From Ruminiclostridium sp. (GTDB lineage Bacteria > Bacillota > Clostridia > Oscillospirales > Ruminococcaceae), in assembly GCA_017472865.1 (NCBI GenBank), contig JAFUNV010000077.1, positions 1-41,709 on the forward strand: a DNA stretch of 41,709 nucleotides. The letters are read 5' to 3'. The notes under the pieces were generated by a model. That model was not told the DNA's origin and searched no databases. It saw only the letters and a list, made by a program, of their open reading frames with translations. Position numbers and translations under genes: made by a program. Positions 33,464-40,042 of this stretch are shown here, one piece after another. The stretch's first letter is position 1. Each line of letters opens with the position of its first letter.

Positions 33464-33493
33464 GATTTTCCTCCGTTTGAAATTGATTAATTC

Positions 33494-33522
33494 ATTATAA
33501 CATTTATTCTGCTTCAAATCAA
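33494..33522 (-). promoter_or_regulatory. Sigma-A promoter of the sbcDC unit
   Basis: On the minus strand, TTGATT (33517-33522), a 17-bp spacer and TGT-TATAAT (33494-33499) lie 31 bp before the sbcD ATG. Confidence 0.82.
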
Positions 33523-33524
33523 CC

Positions 33525-33562
33525 CCAAAAAGCAATACAGCCCTATAATCAGGACTGTATTG
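33525..33562 (-). terminator. Terminator of the KPVIYLYP-domain lipoprotein gene
   Basis: On the minus strand a 12-bp stem with one mismatch (caatacagtcct / agggctgtattg) is followed by CTTTTTGG, just beyond the lipoprotein stop and just before the sbcD promoter. Confidence 0.82.
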
Positions 33563-33572
33563 AAAGGATTTT

Positions 33573-35870
33573 TTATTTTAACAGCTCACATTCTCCACCG
33601 CCCCATTCAACAACGGTGAAACCGCTGCGTTCGTATCGGGGGAGAGATTGCTGACTGATTGCAACATACTCCTCAGAGGGAGCAAATGTCATGAAAATTC
33701 TTATAATGGTGTCAGGCGCGGGCGAAACCGTCATAGGTACGCTTTCTGAGTAATCATCCGTATGGAAGGTGATGACATTATAAGGATTCTTCTCCATAAT
33801 CGGCAGCCAGTAGATTATAAATTCATTGGCTTCACGGGGAGTAAGACCCATATACAGCAGCTTTTCACGAAGGAAATCCGCGGTTTCGTTTCCCTTGACG
33901 CAGAAGCCCTCGCTCATGTCAAATGCGGCGTTTCCGTCGCCCTCCCAGTAGAGACAATAATACTCATTTCCGTCCTTGTCGTAAAGAGTTCCGTCGGGCA
34001 TTGCTGTCACATTCCAGCCGTCATTATATTCCGGATAGGTGCAGGTAAGCTCTCCGCCCTCGGCAAATTCGACCTGAACTGAAACATCTGTTTCTTCCTC
34101 GGGGTAGAGATAGATTACGGGCTTTGCGTAAGCGCCGAGGAACCAATAATTATAATCCTGTTCTGCATTGTTGTATTCGCCCAGATAATATTCGTCTACA
34201 GCGTAAGCGATTTTATAGGCGGCGGTGCGCTTTGAAACATCGACTCTTTTAAGATTGTAATAGTTTTCTTTAACCGTGGTGAGCCAGTCGCTGTAAAGAG
34301 TGTAGGTAAGTTCGATATCCTCGCAGAAATCCGCACGGGCAAAACCTACGATTTCAAAAAGACCGAAGGTAGCGGTGTAGTCTCTCCACGAATAGTAAGG
34401 CCAGTTCTTTTCGCCTGTCTGCTCAAAATCGTAAGGGTCGTAGTCGTAGGTTACTTCGGGAATAACCTTTTCGCCCATGATATAATAATCGTATTCATAA
34501 TTAATCCAGCCGTATTCGGTTACTTCCTCGCTGATTACCTCGGCGTGGTAAAGCTCTTTATACTCCAGTGTATCGCCGTTCAGCGTATAGAAATAGTCAG
34601 TGCTTTCTTCGCCTGTGTATATGCCGTCTCGGTTCTTGTATGAGATTCCAAACCAGCCTTTTTCTCCGTTTTCAAGGGTTTTAAGTCCGATAATGTTGCT
34701 ATTCATATCGGTAATAGTATGAAGATTAAAGAGAGTGTCTATGTATTTGAGTTCCTCGTCCTTTATGCGGTAGATATCTACGTCAACCTTGCTGTAATAG
34801 CCGAGACTTTCCTGCTCCTCGGGAGCTACTCTTGTAACCAGAACCTCGGGCTTACCGTCAAAGTCCATGTCAACAAGCTCAATACCGTAGGTTTCGTCAG
34901 TGAGGATTGTATCGAGGTTTTTGACAATAGCGTTGTACACTTCGGTCATTTCGGGGTCTTTGTCCTCGTCGAAAACCAGAGAGGGGGTATCAATAACACT
35001 TTCGGTATCCTCAGATAAGATTTCAAGACTTTCGATAACAGCATTATTTGCATAGCCTTCTGTGGTATTGTAGCTGCAGGAAAAGCTGCTTAACGTAACC
35101 TCTGCATATACAAAGTCTTCGCTATCTGCCTTTGCTGTATTATCACCGTAGCTGCAGTTTACAGAAAGGGTATCGGCTATAATTTCCGTGCCGTTTATGT
35201 CAAAGGTCATTTCCTCGGTGACGCTTGTAAGCAGAGGCAGATTGTACATATATGCAGGGTCGATGATTATTTCTGCCCGGCTTCCCTTGTTGCGGATAAA
35301 AGCATTGACTTTTAAATTATCCTTTACGCGATACGAAAAAACAGCCGATTCCATTGTCATTTTACTGCTTGTGACTTCGGAAAAAGTGATAACGGGATTT
35401 TCCCATTCTATCTGATAAACCGTTTTAAAATCGCTGAAGTTGGTATATTTTTCGTTTTTAAGCATTTCCTCGGAGGTTATTTCACCTTTACGTGCAAGAG
35501 CGGTTGAAGAACCCCGCACCTGTATATATTCCTCGTGTGAATCTACTTCAATGGTTTTATCCGAAATGGGAATAAAATAACTTGATAACAAAGTAGTTAC
35601 AGAGAACATTTCGCGGTTGTCCCTGTCCTTTACAACAATATCATTTACGGGATAAAAATGGGGCGAAAGCTCCATCAGCGAAAGGTTCTCAGAGGTAGTT
35701 GCGGCAGTGGTGGTAGTAGTTTCAGTCGCAGAAGCTGTGGTAGTAGTTTCGGGTACAGAAGCTGTAGTTGTGGTTTCCGCAGTAGTGGTGGTTGTCTCTG
35801 TGGCTGCCGTATTCTCACAGCCTGATAAAAGCATGAGCGCGGCAAGGATTAACGCAATTTTTCTTTTCAT
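33573..35870 (-). CDS. Large Thr-rich-stalk lipoprotein with C-terminal KPVIYLYP domain
   Basis: A 765-residue lipoprotein: signal peptide with lipobox LLSGC (Cys18), a Thr-rich stalk (about 22-60), a long middle region, and a C-terminal domain (about 585-765) that begins AKPVIYLYPEEETDVSV and ends RSGFTVVEWGGGE. That C-terminal block, with YPEYNDGWNV, YCLYWEG, LGL/MGLTPREANEFI and YWLPIME, recurs in many secreted bacterial proteins as I recall, without a known function. The middle has a segment (about 310-340) with VDMDFDGKPEVLVTRV, a VCBS/FG-GAP-like Ca-binding pattern (DMDFDGKPE). The gene has its own promoter and terminator, and phased TTACAAA repeats lie upstream. The role is unknown; binding of polymers or surface sensing is possible. 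Confidence 0.82.
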   Translation of the reverse strand: MKRKIALILAALMLLSGCENTAATETTTTTAETTTTASVPETTTTASATETTTTTAATTSENLSLMELSPHFYPVNDIVVKDRDNREMFSVTTLLSSYFIPISDKTIEVDSHEEYIQVRGSSTALARKGEITSEEMLKNEKYTNFSDFKTVYQIEWENPVITFSEVTSSKMTMESAVFSYRVKDNLKVNAFIRNKGSRAEIIIDPAYMYNLPLLTSVTEEMTFDINGTEIIADTLSVNCSYGDNTAKADSEDFVYAEVTLSSFSCSYNTTEGYANNAVIESLEILSEDTESVIDTPSLVFDEDKDPEMTEVYNAIVKNLDTILTDETYGIELVDMDFDGKPEVLVTRVAPEEQESLGYYSKVDVDIYRIKDEELKYIDTLFNLHTITDMNSNIIGLKTLENGEKGWFGISYKNRDGIYTGEESTDYFYTLNGDTLEYKELYHAEVISEEVTEYGWINYEYDYYIMGEKVIPEVTYDYDPYDFEQTGEKNWPYYSWRDYTATFGLFEIVGFARADFCEDIELTYTLYSDWLTTVKENYYNLKRVDVSKRTAAYKIAYAVDEYYLGEYNNAEQDYNYWFLGAYAKPVIYLYPEEETDVSVQVEFAEGGELTCTYPEYNDGWNVTAMPDGTLYDKDGNEYYCLYWEGDGNAAFDMSEGFCVKGNETADFLREKLLYMGLTPREANEFIIYWLPIMEKNPYNVITFHTDDYSESVPMTVSPAPDTIIRIFMTFAPSEEYVAISQQSLPRYERSGFTVVEWGGGECELLK

Positions 35871-35898
35871 GAAATTCCCTCCCTCAATTTTTAATTAA

Positions 35899-35926
35899 AG
35901 AATATCACAAAAAAGCTGAAAGTCAA
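35899..35926 (-). promoter_or_regulatory. Promoter of the KPVIYLYP-domain lipoprotein gene
   Basis: On the minus strand, TTGACT (35921-35926), a 16-bp spacer and TATTCT (35899-35904) precede the lipoprotein gene. The imperfect -10 and spacer fit an activated promoter, and the phased repeats start 13 bp upstream of the -35. Confidence 0.7.
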
Positions 35927-35939
35927 TAGCTTTTTTATT

Positions 35940-35978
35940 TTTGTAACCGCTTTGTAATAATTTGTAACCACTTTGTAA
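35940..35978 (-). promoter_or_regulatory. Four helically phased TTACAAA direct repeats (Pho-box-like operator)
   Basis: Read on the minus strand, TTACAAA occurs at 35972-35978, 35961-35967, 35951-35957 and 35940-35946, spaced 11, 10 and 11 bp. Direct repeats of TTACA with about 11-bp period are the known layout of PhoP/PhoB-type (OmpR family) binding sites in Firmicutes. They sit directly upstream of the -35 box of the lipoprotein gene. The regulator is inferred, not shown. Confidence 0.65.
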
Positions 35979-35996
35979 ACTTTTAAGGCTCAATTA

Positions 35997-36014
35997 TTAC
36001 AATCTGATTACAGA
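35997..36014 (+). promoter_or_regulatory. Two TTACA repeats at 11-bp spacing facing the second lipoprotein gene
   Basis: TTACAAT (35997-36003) and TTACAGA (36008-36014) lie on the plus strand 11 bp apart, 13 bp upstream of the -35 box of the divergent lipoprotein gene. An overlapping palindrome aatctg-atta-cagatt (36001-36016) is another reading of the same bases. Confidence 0.5.
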
Positions 36015-36027
36015 TTATGAAAACCCG

Positions 36028-36055
36028 TTGACAAAGCGGTTTTTTATGATATCAT
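36028..36055 (+). promoter_or_regulatory. Promoter of the small Glu/Thr-rich lipoprotein gene
   Basis: TTGACA (36028-36033) is a perfect -35. The best -10 is TATCAT (36050-36055) after 16 bp. The ATG is at 36090 behind AAGGGTGA. Confidence 0.6.
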
Positions 36056-36089
36056 AAAGTTATAGAATACAGATAAAAGGGTGACGGTT

Positions 36090-36917
36090 ATGAAAAAAAC
36101 AATGTTGGTTTCAGCTTGTGCAGTGCTGGTGTTTTCTGCCTGTGCGAGGAATGAGGTTCCGCCCGATGTTACGCCAGAACAGATTATGACGACTGTTTCG
36201 GAAACCAACCGTGAAACCGAAACGGAAATAACCGAAGAGGAAATCACCGAGGTTAGAGCCTCAGTTTCGGCAGAGTCTGAGCCTGTGGAGACATTCACAG
36301 ATGATAAGGCTATACCTGAGCCTTTCGGTGCAGGCTGTCCCAGAATATTTTTCCATTATCCGTGCGTTGATAAATTCCACTGTCTCAGCATAGTTTTTGA
36401 CGAATACAGTACAGAAAATAATTTTGACCTTTATCAGTTTTGCGAGGTTGAAATGAAAATGAACAGGGGTGGTTTTGATACGAGCATTGAGGATTTTACA
36501 AATCTATACACTTACATGAATTATTTTAACATTAGCGGCGAGAAAATGCGTGAGCTTATGAAAAAAAGCAACGCCGCCCAAAACTGGGACAATGCCGTCT
36601 ATGACGGAATAGAGGCGCCCTCCGAGCCATATACCGAGGAGGATATGGAGGTGCTTTTAAGCGGAGATATTACCGCCATTACTGTCCATTTTGCTTCTCC
36701 CTATTCAATAGTTATCGGTGAGAAAATATATTCGCCTGAGTGGGTTTATTTTCACACTGCTGAGGATTATGAGGCGGCGGGAATTACCCCTGAAATGCTG
36801 GCGGAAAAGGCGGAGCTTTACAGTGACGCGGGCTTTGAAGAACCAGCCATAACAGCTTTTGAAAAGAAGCTTTCGGATTATATCGGCTATGAGGTCGATC
36901 TGACATATACGGGATAA
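36090..36917 (+). CDS. Lipoprotein with Glu/Thr-rich linker, function unknown
   Basis: A 275-residue lipoprotein with a signal peptide and lipobox VFSAC (Cys17-18), then an acidic Glu/Thr linker to about residue 70, and a folded region to the end. The folded part has aromatic-rich strands (RIFFHYPCVDKFHCLSIVFDEY), a helical segment (ISGEKMRELMKKSN), a conserved-looking ITAITVHFASPYSIVIGE and a helix pair near the C-terminus. No known domain is recognised. A GTG at 36081 is in frame, but the ATG at 36090 has the AAGGGTGA site 6 nt upstream and starts a normal signal peptide. It is divergent from the larger lipoprotein, and the two may share a regulator. Confidence 0.82.
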   Translation: MKKTMLVSACAVLVFSACARNEVPPDVTPEQIMTTVSETNRETETEITEEEITEVRASVSAESEPVETFTDDKAIPEPFGAGCPRIFFHYPCVDKFHCLSIVFDEYSTENNFDLYQFCEVEMKMNRGGFDTSIEDFTNLYTYMNYFNISGEKMRELMKKSNAAQNWDNAVYDGIEAPSEPYTEEDMEVLLSGDITAITVHFASPYSIVIGEKIYSPEWVYFHTAEDYEAAGITPEMLAEKAELYSDAGFEEPAITAFEKKLSDYIGYEVDLTYTG

Positions 36918-36922
36918 AAAAG

Positions 36923-36953
36923 CAGGTATCGGAGCTTTCCGATACCTGTTTTT
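36923..36953. terminator. Bidirectional terminator between the lipoprotein and acylphosphatase genes
   Basis: An 11-bp stem caggtatcgga / tccgatacctg with a 4-nt loop has TTTTT on the plus side and CTTTTTTAT on the minus side, so it should work in both directions. Confidence 0.9.
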
Positions 36954-37306
36954 CAGTCTTCCTTGTCTGAAATAAATTCCGTCTCGTTTTCATCAACGGG
37001 CATTTCTTCCTTTTCCATTCTTCTGATTTTTATGCGTATAAGGTTGTTCATAAAATCAATAAGGAAAAGGATTTTATTCTTTTCACCCTGGATTTCAAGG
37101 TCAACGCTGCCGTCCTCGAGATTGCGGATTTTACCCGTAAGCTGAAGGCGCTTTGCAAGCTCAGCAACTTCAAGGCGGAAGCCTACATTCTGCACTCTGC
37201 CTGAAAATATAACATGCATACGGATTTTTTCACTTTCCGCAAAATCGGGGATTTTTGCATTCTTGGCGTGATTTACAACATAGTCGTGGCGTAATTTTTT
37301 AAGCAT
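36953..37306 (-). CDS. Acylphosphatase with N- and C-terminal extensions
   Basis: A 117-residue protein whose core (about 28-95) is an acylphosphatase, an enzyme that hydrolyses acyl phosphates such as acetyl phosphate. The phosphate loop is GRVQNVGFR with catalytic Arg44, and Asn62 in GKIRNLEDGSVDLE is the second catalytic residue. Both are intact. The protein is longer than the usual about 90 residues: an N-terminal basic extension of about 27 residues (LKKLRHDYVVNHAKNAK) and an acidic tail are added. It is preceded by AAGGGGCAGAGCT and a good promoter, and is monocistronic. Confidence 0.9.
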   Translation of the reverse strand: MLKKLRHDYVVNHAKNAKIPDFAESEKIRMHVIFSGRVQNVGFRLEVAELAKRLQLTGKIRNLEDGSVDLEIQGEKNKILFLIDFMNNLIRIKIRRMEKEEMPVDENETEFISDKED

Positions 37307-37339
37307 AGCTCTGCCCCTTTTTAAGTGTGATTTTTATTA

Positions 37340-37368
37340 AGTATATCACATAACGGGGCAGATTTCAA
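37340..37368 (-). promoter_or_regulatory. Sigma-A promoter of the acylphosphatase gene
   Basis: On the minus strand, TTGAAA (37363-37368), a 17-bp spacer and TATACT (37340-37345) lie 33 bp upstream of the start. The -35 begins 4 nt after the anti-sigma gene stop on the same strand. Confidence 0.8.
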
Positions 37369-37371
37369 GCT

Positions 37372-38430
37372 TTATTCCATGGGTATCAATTCATAGACTG
37401 CACCGCACAGCTCGATTGCTTCGACATTTTCCGCTTCGATTGATTTGTAGCTCCATTTCTGCGTTTCTTCATCAAAAAGATTATATGTGCCGCTGCACAC
37501 GGCGAGGTCGGTAAAATAATTTTCTTCCAGAGGATACTGAGAGCCCATAGCACAGTTTCCGTGACCGAGGAAAACTCTGCTGCCGTCATTCATGATAAGG
37601 GTTGTTCCGAGAAAATCGGCTAAATCCATATCCACGGGCAGGAGCGAATGCCAGCTGTTTCCGTTTTCTCTTACCTCATGTACATACACCTTATGGTTCA
37701 TGCCGAGAACCGAGAAGGAAAGGTCTGAAATTTCAAGATATTTCGGGGTAAATAAATCGGTTGGCTGTTCGTCCGTTTTAAGCTCGTAGCGGTATACCTC
37801 AACACTGCATTCCGTATCAAGGTCAATACTTTTCTGTTCCGCGCCCAGTATATAATTGAGAGTAACCTGCCTGCCGCCGTAGGTTCTGGTGCCAACTTCG
37901 GTTTCCAGACGAAAATACCTGTCGCTTTCCGTGCGGTATTCCATAAGCTCGGTATTGCCGTAGCAGTGACTGGTAGCGTGCTTGTTGTCTTCAAATTTCG
38001 GGTATATGGAAAGGTCTTCATGAACTATCTCGCTGAAGCTGTTGAGCCACGCCTTGCCTTCGTCGTTGAGGGCTTCGTAATGCACCGTCATGAATGCCGC
38101 AAGCCCGTCGGAAATATATTCTTCCACGGTCATTTTTATTCTGCCGTTGCTGTCCTCAAAAATAAAGTTCTGAATCTTTTCGGCAACGTCCTGATTTTTT
38201 GCTATTTCACTGCGCTGAAGGTCCTGTATTCCGTTGTAGATTGCTCCTGCGGTCACGGCGGTGGCACATAAGCCGAAAACTGCCGCAATGGGTATAACTA
38301 CCGCCCTTTTAAATGCAAATTTCTTTGTCATGTTTTTTCTCTCTGCCTTTCTGAGAACTGCCGACAGCAGCTCATCATTGCTCCTTTCGGGAGCGATTTT
38401 ATCAAAGAGATTTCTGTAACGTTCCTTCAT
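37372..38430 (-). CDS. Membrane-anchored anti-sigma factor-like protein
   Basis: A 352-residue protein with a short cytoplasmic N-terminus (MKERYRNLFDKIAPERS with a helical region to about 40), one membrane segment at about 44-67 (VVIPIAAVFGLCATAVTAGA) and an extracellular part of about 285 residues with many aromatic and charged strands. The layout and position after an ECF-type sigma factor with ATGA overlap identify it as its likely anti-sigma or sensor partner. The extracellular part resembles DUF4179-type sensors in layout, though no exact match is claimed. No protease site motif is visible. Confidence 0.82.
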   Translation of the reverse strand: MKERYRNLFDKIAPERSNDELLSAVLRKAERKNMTKKFAFKRAVVIPIAAVFGLCATAVTAGAIYNGIQDLQRSEIAKNQDVAEKIQNFIFEDSNGRIKMTVEEYISDGLAAFMTVHYEALNDEGKAWLNSFSEIVHEDLSIYPKFEDNKHATSHCYGNTELMEYRTESDRYFRLETEVGTRTYGGRQVTLNYILGAEQKSIDLDTECSVEVYRYELKTDEQPTDLFTPKYLEISDLSFSVLGMNHKVYVHEVRENGNSWHSLLPVDMDLADFLGTTLIMNDGSRVFLGHGNCAMGSQYPLEENYFTDLAVCSGTYNLFDEETQKWSYKSIEAENVEAIELCGAVYELIPME

Positions 38431-38897
38431 TGTAATCCCTCCTTCAGGATTGCTTCTTTAAGTTGCTTTCTGGCACGTGCAAGCTGAGTTGTGACAGTGG
38501 AAACAGGCGTTCCCGTAATACGGGCAATTTCCTTTCCGCTGTAACCCTCATAATAATAGAGATGTATAACAAGGCGGTATTTCGGGGGTAACTGCATGAC
38601 CTGTCCGTACAAATCTGAATCAGGTCCTGCTTCTTCGGGCATGTTCTTGTCAAGCTCGGTGCGCCGTGTTCTCCATGCAGATTTAAGCTGATTCCTGGCG
38701 AGATTTACCGCCACCCGTATAAGCCACGCCTTGCAGTTTTCGTCAGCTTCAAAGCTGCCCTTGTACCTGTACAGCCTGAAGAAAACTTCCGAACAGATAT
38801 CATCGGCGTCGGCACTGTTTTTAAGACAGCTGTATGCGAGGCGGTATATTGTGCCGTGGTACAGCTCTATATATCTTGCCAGCTCTTTTTCCTCCAA
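38427..38897 (-). CDS. ECF-type RNA polymerase sigma factor (sigma-70 family)
   Basis: A 156-residue sigma factor with only regions 2 and 4. Region 2 has YHGTIYRLAYSCLKNSADADDICSEV-type residues, with AWLIRVAVNLARNQLKS following. Region 4 carries YEGYSGKEIARITGTPVSTV and the recognition helix VSTVTTQLARARKQLKEA. The start is TTG at 38897, with GGAG 8 nt upstream; no in-frame ATG lies near. Its last codon overlaps the anti-sigma start (ATGA). Together they form a sigma/anti-sigma pair. It may drive its own promoter, a common feature of the group. Confidence 0.93.
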   Translation of the reverse strand: MEEKELARYIELYHGTIYRLAYSCLKNSADADDICSEVFFRLYRYKGSFEADENCKAWLIRVAVNLARNQLKSAWRTRRTELDKNMPEEAGPDSDLYGQVMQLPPKYRLVIHLYYYEGYSGKEIARITGTPVSTVTTQLARARKQLKEAILKEGLQ

Positions 38898-38937
38898 GCT
38901 CTCATCTCCTTTTGTTTTTTAAGGCCTTCACTTATAA

Positions 38938-38961
38938 GACAAGCGAAAGATAGGTTTTGTC
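38938..38961. repeat. Inverted repeat GACAA-N14-TTGTC upstream of the sigma factor gene
   Basis: GACAA (38938-38942) and TTGTC (38957-38961) flank 14 bp and lie about 40-64 bp upstream of the sigma factor start. On the minus strand AAAACC precedes it and TTATAAG follows, so it overlaps the likely promoter. It may be part of an autoregulated promoter. The evidence is weak. Confidence 0.35.
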
Positions 38962-38969
38962 TCAATTAT

Positions 38970-39005
38970 GAAAAAAATTCCGCTGTTTTTCTGACAGCGG
39001 AATTT
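38970..39005 (-). terminator. Terminator of the barnase-barstar operon
   Basis: On the minus strand a 12-bp stem aaattccgctgt / acagcggaattt with a 7-nt loop is followed by TTTTTTT, 6 nt beyond the barstar stop. Confidence 0.9.
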
Positions 39006-39010
39006 GTGTA

Positions 39011-39280
39011 TTATAGGATTTTAACAGTGATTTTTTCGTTATCCTCGTCAGCCTTAAGCATGACCTTTTTAAAAGCAGCGGCATAACTGCCGAGGTTTTC
39101 TTCGAGCGCTGCAAATCCTTCGATTATAATTTCTGTTTCCTCGCAGATACCTGTAAGACAGTCGAAAAGCGCATCGAGGTTGCCGCCGTACCATTCGGGA
39201 AAGCCGAGCTTTTCCGCGAAAGCGTTATGTAATGCTTTTTTATGGGAGATTTCAAGACAGTTTATAATAATTTTTTTCAT
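39011..39280 (-). CDS. Barstar family ribonuclease inhibitor
   Basis: An 89-residue barstar-like protein, the expected cytoplasmic inhibitor of a barnase-type RNase. The key interface reads PEWYGGNLDALFDCLTG, where Asp36 and Asp40 align with barstar Asp35 and Asp39 (the main barnase-contacting acids). Barstar Tyr29 and Trp38 are replaced by Trp and Phe, still aromatic. The last strand EKITVKIL fits the barstar C-terminus. It starts 2 nt after the stop of the lipoprotein RNase gene, behind a strong GGGGAGG, so it is co-expressed with it and ends at a strong terminator. Confidence 0.95.
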   Translation of the reverse strand: MKKIIINCLEISHKKALHNAFAEKLGFPEWYGGNLDALFDCLTGICEETEIIIEGFAALEENLGSYAAAFKKVMLKADEDNEKITVKIL

Positions 39281-39282
39281 CT

Positions 39283-39954
39283 TTATTCCTCCCCATAGAG
39301 CAGTTCAAAGCTTTCGTAATGGTCGTCGGTGTAGTAGATAAGTCCGTCGTTTGAAAAAACAATGCGTTTTGCACCGCGGCTTTTCTTGCAGAGAGTATCA
39401 ATGTCACATTCTGTGTATTTACGTCCGTCCTTTTCGGGCAGCAGACCCTCGTAGTTGCCGAAATGGCTGCCGCCTATGCACATTCCCGGGGCGTAGGGTT
39501 CAAGAGAGCCGCCCTCCCAGCCCAGCGCCTGAGCTTCTTTTTTGGTTATGAAGTTTTTCGGAAGCCTGCCGTATGTGTAAATGTAAAGTGCGACGTCGTC
39601 CTTTGTGGTGTATGTGCCGTCCTCGTCAATAGCAGGCTCGTTTTCTTCTGGCTCGGTTTCGGGAGGAGCAGTTGTGGTTGTTTCGTAAGTTGTAGTAACT
39701 TCAGCAGTAGTTGTTGTAATTTCCGCAGTGGTTGTGGTTTCAGAAGTCGTTGCAGCTTCCGTTGAAGCTTCGGTCGTCTCTGCGGTGGAGGTGTCCTCGT
39801 AATAATAGTCGGGATACTGGTCGTTCAGATAATCTTCAAGCTCTGACACAACGCCCGAAGCTATTTCTTCGTCCAGCTCATAGCTTTCGTATATACAGCC
39901 GCCAAGGCTGAACAGCATAAACACTGAAAGCAGAAGACAAATCAGTTTTTTCAT
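39283..39954 (-). CDS. Lipid-anchored barnase-type ribonuclease on a Thr-rich stalk
   Basis: A 223-residue protein: signal peptide with lipobox SLGGC (Cys20), an acidic segment (21-55), a Thr/Glu/Ala stalk (about 55-98), and a barnase/RNase N1-type domain (about 111-223). In the domain, GRLPKNFITKKEAQALGW aligns with barnase, Lys138 with barnase Lys27, Glu182 with Glu73 (general base), Arg193 and Arg197 with Arg83 and Arg87, and His212 in DDHYESF with His102 (general acid). All catalytic residues are present. The RNase should sit outside the cell, tethered to the membrane. Its inhibitor gene follows by 2 nt. AAGGA precedes the ATG. Whether it scavenges RNA or attacks neighbours is unknown. 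Confidence 0.93.
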   Translation of the reverse strand: MKKLICLLLSVFMLFSLGGCIYESYELDEEIASGVVSELEDYLNDQYPDYYYEDTSTAETTEASTEAATTSETTTTAEITTTTAEVTTTYETTTTAPPETEPEENEPAIDEDGTYTTKDDVALYIYTYGRLPKNFITKKEAQALGWEGGSLEPYAPGMCIGGSHFGNYEGLLPEKDGRKYTECDIDTLCKKSRGAKRIVFSNDGLIYYTDDHYESFELLYGEE

Positions 39955-39989
39955 GAAAATCCTTCTTTCATATTAAGTTTTATGCCATT

Positions 39990-40018
39990 ATTATATAATA
40001 GAATGATGGTTGTGTCAA
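39990..40018 (-). promoter_or_regulatory. Consensus sigma-A promoter of the barnase-barstar operon
   Basis: On the minus strand, TTGACA (40013-40018), a 17-bp spacer and TATAAT (39990-39995) make a perfect promoter 35 bp before the RNase start, suggesting high expression unless repressed. Confidence 0.92.
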
Positions 40019-40042
40019 GAAGCCTGAATTCTAAGTCGGGTG

